Source: Stieleria tagensis (lineage in GTDB: Bacteria > Planctomycetota > Planctomycetia > Pirellulales > Pirellulaceae). Taken from it: DNA of 64,000 nt. Below, piece after piece: positions 28,771 to 36,703 of this stretch. Each line of letters begins with the position of its first letter. The stretch's first letter is position 1. Position numbers and translations under genes: made by a program. Below the pieces are notes generated by a model. The model saw nothing but the letters and a program-made list of their open reading frames with translations. It was not told where the DNA came from and did not search any database. Location: positions 1 to 64,000 of the forward strand of contig NZ_JAMYFE010000027.1 in the NCBI RefSeq assembly GCF_024129865.1, read 5' to 3'.

Positions 28771-30378
28771 ATGATTCAGTTTCTTGCCCGCTCGATGCGT
28801 GTTTTTCGATTCACAGCTTGCCGCCAATCATTGCGACATCGCTCGCGACCCCAAGTGACTGCAGTTGGATGCAGTGTGTTTCTGGCACTGATCGCGCAAT
28901 CGTTTGCCCCGGTGACAGTTTGCGCCCCGGTGACAGTTTGCGCCGCGGCGACAGATCGTCCGAACATCGTGTTCATCTTGGCCGACGACCTGGGTTATGG
29001 CGAACTGGGGTGCTATGGGCAGCAGAAAATTCGCACTCCGAATTTGGACCGCTTGGCCGCCGACGGGATGCGTTTCTTGCAGCACTACAGCGGTGCCCCG
29101 GTGTGTGCTCCGGCGCGTTGCACCTTGATGACCGGGCAGCACCTCGGGCATGCCGAAATACGTAGCAATCGTGATTCGGGCAACGGGCGAATCTTTCCCG
29201 GCCAATTTCCGATCACCGAACAAATTGTGACCATCGCCGAGGTCCTGCGAGACGCCGGGTATCAAACCGGTGCCTTTGGAAAATGGGGACTTGGACCGTC
29301 CAACACCAGCGGTTCACCCATCAAACAGGGATTCGACCGCTATTACGGTTACAACTGCCAGCGCAACGCACACAGTTTTTACCCGGCGTTTTTGGACAGT
29401 GACGAACGCGAGGTCCGAGTCAACAAATATCCGATTCCTGGTAGCGACCGAAAGCCAACCGGCGAAGTGCTGGCGGATGATTATCGAGCCGAAAACTATG
29501 CCCCGGATCTGATCCTTGCCGAAGCCGTCAAGTTTTTGGACGCCAACAAGGATCAACCGTTCTTTCTCTATCTACCATTCGTTGAACCCCATGTTTCGAT
29601 GCAACCGCCGCAGGAATGGATCGACCGCTACCCGACTGAATGGGACGACGACCATGGTCCCTATCGAGGCGAGAACGGTTACCTGCCACACCCGCGTCCC
29701 CGCGCCGCCTACGCCGCGATGATTTCGGATTTGGATGAACATGTGGGCACGATCTTGAAACGGTTGGACAAACACGCCCTGACCGACAACACACTCGTCG
29801 TGTTCACGTCTGACAACGGTCCCACCCATGGAGGTCGAAATCCAGAATTTCATATCGGTGGTGCAGGCTGCAAATTCTTTGATTCCAACGGTGGTCTCAA
29901 TGGATACAAAGGAAGTTGCTATGAAGGCGGCATCCGCGTGCCCTGTATCGTTCGCTGGCCTGGCAACGTCACCGCTGGCAGCGAAACCAATTTCCCGAGC
30001 TATTTTCCGGACTGGTTCCCGACATTAACCGAAGTCGCCGGCGGTACCCTGCCGCCTGGTCAAACGCTCGATGGGGTCAGTTTGCTGGGGTTGGTCAAAG
30101 GCGAACCCGCCGAACGCAACAAGCCCTTGATCTGGAATTTCGCCGGATACGGTGGCATCGTGGCGGTGCGAGACGGACCGTGGAAAGCGATTCGTCGGGA
30201 AATCAATCGCAAGCAACCAGCCGATTGGGAGTTGTACAACCTTGATACCGACCGCAATGAGACGACCGACATCGCCGCGCAGCACCCTGAAATTGTGACC
30301 CGGCTGGAACAGGCGTTTTTGGCCGATCGCACGACCGAGCCGAATTTTCCGCTGCAGATTTATGATACTCAGCAGTAG
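28771..30378 (+). CDS. Exported sulfatase (arylsulfatase A type)
   Basis: A sulfatase of about 535 residues. The formylglycine signature is CAPAR with Cys112 as the residue converted by a maturase. The metal site begins with FILADDLGYGELGCYG; later GKWGLG and TSDNGPTHGG are family blocks. The N-terminus is a signal peptide; ATG 28771 or ATG 28795 can both start it. Within the leader an 18-bp unit is tandemly duplicated, giving APVTVCAPVTVCA. Planctomycetes carry many such enzymes for sulfated algal polysaccharides; no glycoside hydrolase is next to this one. It is 99 bases after the GMC oxidoreductase, so co-transcription is possible. Confidence 0.93.
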   Translation: MIQFLARSMRVFRFTACRQSLRHRSRPQVTAVGCSVFLALIAQSFAPVTVCAPVTVCAAATDRPNIVFILADDLGYGELGCYGQQKIRTPNLDRLAADGMRFLQHYSGAPVCAPARCTLMTGQHLGHAEIRSNRDSGNGRIFPGQFPITEQIVTIAEVLRDAGYQTGAFGKWGLGPSNTSGSPIKQGFDRYYGYNCQRNAHSFYPAFLDSDEREVRVNKYPIPGSDRKPTGEVLADDYRAENYAPDLILAEAVKFLDANKDQPFFLYLPFVEPHVSMQPPQEWIDRYPTEWDDDHGPYRGENGYLPHPRPRAAYAAMISDLDEHVGTILKRLDKHALTDNTLVVFTSDNGPTHGGRNPEFHIGGAGCKFFDSNGGLNGYKGSCYEGGIRVPCIVRWPGNVTAGSETNFPSYFPDWFPTLTEVAGGTLPPGQTLDGVSLLGLVKGEPAERNKPLIWNFAGYGGIVAVRDGPWKAIRREINRKQPADWELYNLDTDRNETTDIAAQHPEIVTRLEQAFLADRTTEPNFPLQIYDTQQ

Positions 30379-30587
30379 TCGCACTGAGGGTAGGTGATCC
30401 GCCCAGTGGAGGTTGTGCAGCTTCGCGTGCCACCCATTGGAAGAGTCGCATGCACTCGTTCCCATCTCTACGCGAGCGGCGTTCAATAGCTCAGCCCGCG
30501 GTCACTGCCGAACCTGCTGCAGGCAGGTACGGCAGGAACCCCGGGTGAACTGCAAACCCACCCTGTTGAGCGGTGAGCGAAGCTGCA

Positions 30588-30644
30588 CGCCCGCCCCGCG
30601 GGAGCGTGAAGAGATCGACGCGGCAATTTGCCGGTCCATTTGAG
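30588..30644. repeat. 57-bp element, left copy flanking the RND operon
   Basis: The segment beginning CGCCCGCCCCGCGGGAG and ending GTCCATTTGAG is the reverse complement of 36198-36254 with about seven mismatches by eye. Both copies are followed, in their own orientation, by the AGCGCTGGCTTC module. Confidence 0.75.
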
Positions 30645-30660
30645 TTGAAGAGGCTGTTTA

Positions 30661-30790
30661 GCGCTGGCTTCGAAACCCGTGAGCGAGGGATTTTGGGTGT
30701 TAACGGGATCCCTCGTTGACGCGTCGGGTTACCAAAAACCAATGCCTGACGCAAAAACGCGACTTCAAAACGCGTGAGCGAGGGGGTTTG
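30661..30790. repeat. Reversed copy of the dispersed repeat family (copy 3)
   Basis: Reads GCGCTGGCTTCGAAACCCGT, then a shortened left arm GAGCGAGGGAT and the right arm ATCCCTCGTTGACGCGTCGG to 30733, then ACCAAAAACCAATGC, the reverse complement of the module before copies 1 and 2. It ends with another CGTGAGCGAGGG. Confidence 0.8.
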
Positions 30791-31006
30791 ACACTGGGTG
30801 AAATCGTCACACCCCGAATTGTAGCCCTGCGAAATTTTCAATGGTTTTGGTAAAACTGTCAGTCGTTCTGCTTTTCTTATCTGGCATTGCGAACTGAAAT
30901 GCCACGGTCCCGATCGAATTCTGTCCCGATCGAATTCGATTGCGTCCGTCACACGATCCGACTTTCCCCGCAATGTTTTGAATTAAACCGGATGGAACGT
31001 TCTTTT

Positions 31007-32743
31007 ATGCCACTGACCACCGATTCCACCTCTGATGCTGACGCACCCGCCGACTCGGCGCAGAATCCTGACAGTGGCGCCGGCAACTCGGGACCAGACA
31101 AATCGTCCAGCGGCTACGATGTCATTTCCTCGGCTGCCTCGCCACAGGCGGCGCGAATGCCCCGGCGGTGGGATCTGTACATCCTGTTTAACGTTGCGAT
31201 CCCAGTCCTGTTGCTGTTGGCCGGCTTCCTGGTCATCCGCATTTTGGGCCAGGCAACTGCTGGGTCAGCACCGCCGACCGATGGTTCCGCTGCGGCACTG
31301 CTCGAAACCCTACCGGCGACACGGGTCGAACAAATTCGATCCCTGGCAGAAACCGGCCGGCAATTGGAATTGGTGATTGACGGAACGGTGGTTCCCTTCC
31401 GCGAAGCATTAGTCGCCTCCGAAGTGGCTGGGAAAGTGATTTCGAAATCCGAAAGCTGCGAAGCCGGGTCGATCGTCAAACAGGGCGACGTGCTGATGCG
31501 GATCGATGCAACCGATTACCAGTTGGATGTGGAACGGCTGACACGGCAACGAGAGCAAGAATATCGGGCGATCGGTGAAGTGGACCAAGAAATGGTCAAT
31601 GCGAAACGTCTGATCGAAGTCGCAGAACAAGACGTCGAATTGCAAAGCAACCAGCTGAAACGTCAATTGAAATTGAAGTCGGCGACCAGCCAGAGCGAAG
31701 TTGACAATGCCAAATCGAAATTGCTGCAATCCACTCAGCAACTCGTCACCCTTGAAAACCAGTTGTCGCTGCTCCGCACACGTCGATCTCGTTTGGAATC
31801 GAGCGAGCAGCTCGCGGCGACTCAGTTGCGGTCGGCGGAGGTCAATTTGGAACGCTGTGTGATCCGCGCGCCGATCGATGGTGTGATCGTCAGCGAGCAA
31901 GCGGACGTGAACACGTTCGTCAACCGCGGGACCGCATTGGTGACCATCGAAGACACCACGCACGTGGAGATCGCGGCGAACATGCGAATGGACCAATTGC
32001 ATTGGGTCTTGGATCAAGATTCCGATCGCGAGCGAACCGGATACACGCTGCCGAACACTCCGGCCGTGATCGAATATGAAATCGCCGGGCGAGAATCAGC
32101 GGTGAATCGCTGGAACGGGACACTGGTTTCTTACGACGGCATTGGAATCGACCCCAGTACACGCACGGTGCCGGTGCGATTGGTGGTGGATGATCCACGG
32201 CATTTTGTCGACGCCCAAGGCAAACCAAAAGTCGCCGATCGGGGGCGAACTCTGGTCCGCGGAATGTTCGTAAGCATTCGACTGCAGCTGCAACCGCAGA
32301 CCCCGTTGATCGTGATTCCCGGGCGTGCTCTGCGGCCGGGGAACAAGGTTTGGAAATTTGAACCCGATCCGTCCATCGTCACGCAGATGGTCGCAGCTAG
32401 GCAACTGGAGGACGAACGCAATGCGTCCGAATCCGCGGGGGATGACTCTCCACCAGCGCCGACCGAGGACACCGAACAATTGTTGACACCACCAGCGTTT
32501 GATGCAGCGGCGTGGTCAGCCGGCCGAGTCACCTATTCCTCCTCGGTCTATCCCGTCGAATCACTGCGATTAACGTCGCCGCAGGCACTCGATCCGCTGC
32601 TCGCACCGTCGTTGCAATCTGTCGGTCGCGACTGGATCTGTGAAGCCGACCAACTGGATTTGAAAGCCGGGGACTATGTCGTGGTTTCGCCGCTGGAAAG
32701 CATTCCTCCGGAAGGCATTTCGGCTCGAGCAGAACTCCCTTGA
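31007..32743 (+). CDS. RND efflux periplasmic adaptor (HlyD/AcrA-like)
   Basis: A 578-residue membrane fusion protein (starts at 30992 and 31007 both possible). It begins with a cytoplasmic segment rich in Ser, Asp and Ala, then one membrane helix (LYILFNVAIPVLLLLAGFLVI). The biotinyl-lipoyl-like half motifs are GKVISKSESCEAGSIVKQGDVLMRID and CVIRAPIDGVIVSEQADVN, with a long coiled-coil hairpin between them (residues about 180-300 in heptads). A C-terminal beta domain is extended by about 100 residues. It connects the inner-membrane pump encoded next with an outer-membrane channel, perhaps the TolC-like protein encoded at 36.7-38.8 kb. Confidence 0.88.
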   Translation: MPLTTDSTSDADAPADSAQNPDSGAGNSGPDKSSSGYDVISSAASPQAARMPRRWDLYILFNVAIPVLLLLAGFLVIRILGQATAGSAPPTDGSAAALLETLPATRVEQIRSLAETGRQLELVIDGTVVPFREALVASEVAGKVISKSESCEAGSIVKQGDVLMRIDATDYQLDVERLTRQREQEYRAIGEVDQEMVNAKRLIEVAEQDVELQSNQLKRQLKLKSATSQSEVDNAKSKLLQSTQQLVTLENQLSLLRTRRSRLESSEQLAATQLRSAEVNLERCVIRAPIDGVIVSEQADVNTFVNRGTALVTIEDTTHVEIAANMRMDQLHWVLDQDSDRERTGYTLPNTPAVIEYEIAGRESAVNRWNGTLVSYDGIGIDPSTRTVPVRLVVDDPRHFVDAQGKPKVADRGRTLVRGMFVSIRLQLQPQTPLIVIPGRALRPGNKVWKFEPDPSIVTQMVAARQLEDERNASESAGDDSPPAPTEDTEQLLTPPAFDAAAWSAGRVTYSSSVYPVESLRLTSPQALDPLLAPSLQSVGRDWICEADQLDLKAGDYVVVSPLESIPPEGISARAELP

Positions 32744-32801
32744 TCGCCACGTGGTTTAGCCCGATTTCCTCGCATACCTGTACGTTGACTGACACCGCAC
32801 T

Positions 32802-35800
32802 ATGAAACAAGCCATTGCCTGGGCCATCTCCAACGCGCCCGGAATGAACGTCTTGATGGTTGCTTTAATGGCCATCGGTGGCGTTTCGCTGATGCAGATG
32901 CGCCGCGAAGTGTTTCCAGAATTCGAACTCGAAGTGATCATGGTCACGGTCGCCTACCCAGGGGCCACTCCCAAGGATAGCGAAGAAGCGGTTTGTCAAA
33001 AAATCGAAGAAGCCATTCGGTCGATCAACGGCATCAAAAAGGTCACTTCGATTGCCCGCGAAGGCGGCGCGTACGTGTTGGCTGAATTGCAATCGGGTGT
33101 GCCAAATGTGCAAAAGGTGATGTCGGAAATTGATCGAGAGGTCAACCGAATCCCCAGTTTCCCCGACCTGGCGGAAGACCCCCAGATTCAACAGATCACG
33201 TTTCGCGACGCAGCGATTCGAATTGGCATCATCGGGCCCAACGATCGCTCGCAAGAAGCCGAACTGAAATTACGCAACATCGCCGAGAATGTACGTGATG
33301 ATGTTCTGATGCTGCCCACGGTGTCGTCTTCTTCGATCATGGGCACACGTCCCTACCAAATCGATGTGGAAATTCCCGAATCGACTCTGCGCAGCTACAA
33401 CCTGACCTTGGGGCAGGTCGCCAATATTCTGCGCGCTCGGAACGTCGAGCTGCCCGGCGGGCAATTGAAGGCGGAAGGCCAGGAGATCTTACTGCGAGCC
33501 AATAATAAGGGCCGCGTGGGCGATGAAATCAAACGCATCCCACTGGTCACCCGCAGCGACGGTGTGGTGCTGACGGTCGATGATCTGGGGTCGGTCAGAG
33601 ATGAATTTGAAGACACCACCAAAGTCGGCGAGATCAATGGTGAACCCGCGATGGTCGTTAACGTCGAACGATCCAAAAGCGAAGACTTGTTGGCGATGGT
33701 CGACGACGTTCGCGACTATGTGGCAGAGAAGGAATTGCCGCCCGGGTACCGATTTGAAATCTGGAGCGACACCAGTACTGAAGTCCGTGGACGGATGGAA
33801 CTGCTGCGCCGAAATGGGATCCAGGGGCTGTGCCTCGTTTTCTTAGTGCTGACGCTGTTCTTGGAAATGCGTCTGGCATTTTGGGTCGCACTGGGAATTC
33901 CTGTCTCGATCTTGGGCGCTGGTGCGGCTTTGGCGCTCGGTGATCAAACGCTGAATATGCTTTCGCTGTTCAGTTTCCTGGTCGCACTAGGAATTGTCGT
34001 CGATGACGCGATCGTGATCGGTGAGAATATTTACGCGCACCGACAGATGGGGAAGAGTCGCCAACAAGCGGCGATCGACGGCGCACTAGAAGTTTTTCCT
34101 TCCGTCACCGCGTCGGTGATGACCACCATCATTGCCTTCGCGCCGCTGTTTTTTGTGTCCGGCGTGATGGGAAAATTCATGGCCGTGATTCCGTTCGCCG
34201 TGATCGCGATGCTTGTGATTTCACTTTGGGAAAGCCTGTTTGTATTGCCAAGTCACCTGGCACACTCGCACACCGGATTCTTTCGCATCCTGGCGATCTT
34301 GGTTTACCCGCTTCGTCCGCTCGGGTTGATTCTGGCCTGGTTGGGTAAACACTTTGCCGACGCATTGAATTTCATCTGCAACCGACTGTACGTCCCGGCG
34401 TTACGATTCAGTCTGCGTTATCCGGTGATCCCCATTGCAGCCGCCGTGATGATGGCGCTCGGTACCGTGGGCATGATCCGTGGCGGCATTGTTCCCTCGG
34501 TGCTGTTCCCCGAATCCGACAACAATTTTTTGCAGGCCGTGATCGTCTTTCCTGACGGTACGCCGGCGATCGAATCCGATCGTGCAACGCGGCACATGGA
34601 ACAGTCGCTGCGACGAGTCAGTCGACAGATCGGGACGCTGCGGGCGGCCGCAGAGAAAACGGACATTGCCCAGATCTATCCCAATAGCAACGACGTGATT
34701 GCCGGCCCGGTGCGCTTGACCTATCGCGAGGTCGGGAACACGACCAACACACAGAACCCGGCCGGCGGTGGCGGATCGGGCAGCAACGTCGGCCAGATCT
34801 TTGCCGAATTACATGACACCAACGTTCGCAACATTCACAGTAAAGACTTGCTGGCGATGTGGCGTGCTGAAACCGGGGACTTTGCGGGTGCCGAAAGTGT
34901 GACCTATGGCAGCGTCGGCGTCGGTCCGGGCGGCAAGGCTATCGAATTCAAACTGTTAGCGTCCAGTGACAACGAAGACAATCTGTTGGCGGCAACCGAA
35001 GCCGTGAAGACGAAATTGGCCAGTTACAACGGTGTGTTTGATATCGCCGATGACAACACGCCGGGGAAATGGGAGTTTCAGTTTCGGGTCAAAGACCACG
35101 CGTTGGCGACCGGCGTGACGCCAACCGATTTGGGCAATGTGGTTCGCAATACCTATTTCGGCGCCGAAGCAATGCGGCTTCAACGCGGGCGGCACGAAGT
35201 CAAATTGATGGTGCGCTATCCAGAAGACGAACGTCGCTCGCTGGTCAATTTTCGCGAAATTCGAGTGTCCGACCCAGAGGGAAATGAACACCCGATCGAA
35301 GAACTTGCCGAAGTCACACTCAAGCGAGGCTTTTCAGAAATCAATCGCGTCGATCAGAGACGATCGATCACGATCAGCGCGGATCTGGATTGGAAAACCG
35401 CCAACGCCAATTTGATCATCGACGATTTGCAAAAAAACTACATGCCAGATTTGGCACAAAGGTATCCGGGTGTCGATGTCCGCTGGGAAGGCCAGGCGGA
35501 GCAGAGTCGTGAATCGGTGGGCAGCCTGATGACCGGGTTTGGCATCGCCATTGTCACGATGTACGTCTTGCTCGTGCTTCAGTTCCGTTCCTATGTGCAA
35601 CCGATCTTGATTTTGATGATCGTCCCCTTTGGAATGATCGGTGCCGTTTGGGGGCACGCGATTTTGGGGTTACCACTGACCTTGTTCAGCATGTTCGGAC
35701 TGGTGGCGCTGTCCGGAGTCGTCATCAACGACTCGATCGTGCTGATCGATTTTATTAACGTTCGGGTACGCGAGGGCGCCCCAGCGATGGAAGCACTCGC

Positions 35801-36113
35801 CGAATCCGGGCAACGTCGTTTCCGGCCGATTCTATTGACCAGTATGACCACCATCGCGGGGCTGGTACCGCTGATGCTGGAACGATCCTTTCAGGCTCAA
35901 TTGCTGATCCCGATGGCTGCCTCTTTGGCCTTTGGGCTGATGTTGGCCACCGGATTGGTGCTGTTTCTGGTCCCCGTGTTCTACGCGTTGTACCTGCGTG
36001 GGATCAACGCTTTGGTCCACCTGGCCGCTCGATTGAAAATCAGCGATGTCGACCATGTCGAAAACTACGATTTCTCAGCGACCGCCGGCAAAGCAAACAC
36101 GCCACAAGCGTAA
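32802..36113 (+). CDS. RND efflux transporter (AcrB/HAE1-like)
   Basis: A 1103-residue inner-membrane pump with the usual twofold plan: helix 1, large periplasmic loop, six helices, second loop, six helices. The proton-relay pair is in helix 4, LGIVVDDAIVIGENIYAHRQMG. Helix 10 reads VVINDSIVLIDFINVRVREG, without the Lys of AcrB, as in many HAE1-type relatives. A Gly-rich insert (NPAGGGGSGSNVG) lies in the second periplasmic loop. Substrate unknown. It follows the adaptor by 58 bases. The operon is flanked on both sides by inverted copies of intergenic repeats. Confidence 0.93.
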   Translation: MKQAIAWAISNAPGMNVLMVALMAIGGVSLMQMRREVFPEFELEVIMVTVAYPGATPKDSEEAVCQKIEEAIRSINGIKKVTSIAREGGAYVLAELQSGVPNVQKVMSEIDREVNRIPSFPDLAEDPQIQQITFRDAAIRIGIIGPNDRSQEAELKLRNIAENVRDDVLMLPTVSSSSIMGTRPYQIDVEIPESTLRSYNLTLGQVANILRARNVELPGGQLKAEGQEILLRANNKGRVGDEIKRIPLVTRSDGVVLTVDDLGSVRDEFEDTTKVGEINGEPAMVVNVERSKSEDLLAMVDDVRDYVAEKELPPGYRFEIWSDTSTEVRGRMELLRRNGIQGLCLVFLVLTLFLEMRLAFWVALGIPVSILGAGAALALGDQTLNMLSLFSFLVALGIVVDDAIVIGENIYAHRQMGKSRQQAAIDGALEVFPSVTASVMTTIIAFAPLFFVSGVMGKFMAVIPFAVIAMLVISLWESLFVLPSHLAHSHTGFFRILAILVYPLRPLGLILAWLGKHFADALNFICNRLYVPALRFSLRYPVIPIAAAVMMALGTVGMIRGGIVPSVLFPESDNNFLQAVIVFPDGTPAIESDRATRHMEQSLRRVSRQIGTLRAAAEKTDIAQIYPNSNDVIAGPVRLTYREVGNTTNTQNPAGGGGSGSNVGQIFAELHDTNVRNIHSKDLLAMWRAETGDFAGAESVTYGSVGVGPGGKAIEFKLLASSDNEDNLLAATEAVKTKLASYNGVFDIADDNTPGKWEFQFRVKDHALATGVTPTDLGNVVRNTYFGAEAMRLQRGRHEVKLMVRYPEDERRSLVNFREIRVSDPEGNEHPIEELAEVTLKRGFSEINRVDQRRSITISADLDWKTANANLIIDDLQKNYMPDLAQRYPGVDVRWEGQAEQSRESVGSLMTGFGIAIVTMYVLLVLQFRSYVQPILILMIVPFGMIGAVWGHAILGLPLTLFSMFGLVALSGVVINDSIVLIDFINVRVREGAPAMEALAESGQRRFRPILLTSMTTIAGLVPLMLERSFQAQLLIPMAASLAFGLMLATGLVLFLVPVFYALYLRGINALVHLAARLKISDVDHVENYDFSATAGKANTPQA

Positions 36114-36143
36114 CCGCCCCACCTGGCCGCTCGGCGCTACCTA

Positions 36144-36173
36144 CGCACCGTTGGAGTTCAACCTTTAGGTTGT
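36144..36173. repeat. Half-unit of the 98-bp tandem repeat family
   Basis: GCACCGTTGGAGTTCAACCT followed by TTAGGTTGT matches the first third of the units at 19111-19592. The second arm is missing, so this copy cannot form the hairpin. Confidence 0.8.
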
Positions 36174-36197
36174 TCAGCATTCGCCAGATCACGACAT

Positions 36198-36254
36198 CTC
36201 AAATGGATCGGCAAATCGCGACTTCGGTCTCTTCACTCTCCCGCGGGGCGGGCG
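36198..36254. repeat. 57-bp element, right copy (inverted)
   Basis: The reverse complement of this segment matches 30588-30644. Together the two copies bracket the adaptor and pump genes in opposite orientation. It is followed by AAGCGCTGGCTTCAGAACTC, the module found next to the other copies. Confidence 0.75.
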
Positions 36255-36559
36255 AGTGAATCACGAAAGCGCTGGCTTCAGAACTCACGCCTCGGGTTAG
36301 GAAAACCAAACCCTCTCGCAAAAGCGCAATTTCATCACGCACGTGCACTGGGCCGGTGATGCCCGCGTCAAACTCGGATTTTTCGGTTTCGGTGGCTTGC
36401 CAGCTACAAAACGCCGCTCATTTAGGCCTCCGCGGACCACCTAAAAGGTTATCAATTCGGGCTGCGACAAAATTTCCTTGGCGAACCTGCCTAGAACTTG
36501 CCGAGTCCTATTCAGCAGAACGAAAGGACTTGCTAAACTCCCGCTCAGACGAGAGTCAC

Positions 36560-36631
36560 TACCCCGTGGTGTAATTGGCAACACAGCTGGTTTTGGTCCA
36601 GCCATTCTAGGTTCAAGTCCTAGCGGGGTAG
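36560..36631 (+). tRNA. tRNA-Gln (anticodon UUG)
   Basis: A complete cloverleaf: acceptor TACCCCG/CGGGGTA, D arm GTGT/ACAC with the TTGG loop, anticodon arm GCTGG-TTTTGGT-CCAGC giving anticodon TTG, variable loop CATT, and T arm CTAGG-TTCAAGT-CCTAG. The discriminator is G and CCA is not encoded. The tRNA stands alone and is closed by an intrinsic terminator five bases later. Confidence 0.95.
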
Positions 36632-36635
36632 CTTT

Positions 36636-36678
36636 AAAAAAAGCCCTTTGTGTCAGTGACACAGAGGGCTTTTTTATT
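36636..36678 (+). terminator. Rho-independent terminator after tRNA-Gln
   Basis: AGCCCTTTGTGTC (36642-36654) pairs with GACACAGAGGGCT (36658-36670), with one G-T pair, followed by TTTTT. A-runs before it would make it work on the minus strand too, where it could end no visible gene; the TolC-like gene ends 26 bases beyond. Confidence 0.92.
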
Positions 36679-36703
36679 GGCCGTTTAGCCTGCGTTCACC
36701 GTT

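Larger units (their letters stand above)
30379..30991. other. Intergenic region with two repeat families
   Basis: About 610 bases between the sulfatase and the efflux adaptor. It contains a 57-bp element (30588-30644) that is repeated in inverse orientation at 36198-36254, directly followed by a reversed copy of the dispersed palindrome family (30661-30790). No gene is supported. The efflux operon promoter should lie in 30800-30990. Confidence 0.6.
36114..36559. other. Intergenic region with repeats before the tRNA
   Basis: About 450 bases between the RND pump and tRNA-Gln. It holds a half-unit of the 98-bp family (36144-36173), the inverted 57-bp element (36198-36254) and a degenerate GCTGGCTTC module (36267-36300). 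No gene is supported. Confidence 0.55.

Noticed and set aside
36356-36574. Small plus-strand frame before tRNA-Gln
   Set aside because: Runs into the tRNA and has no coding features.
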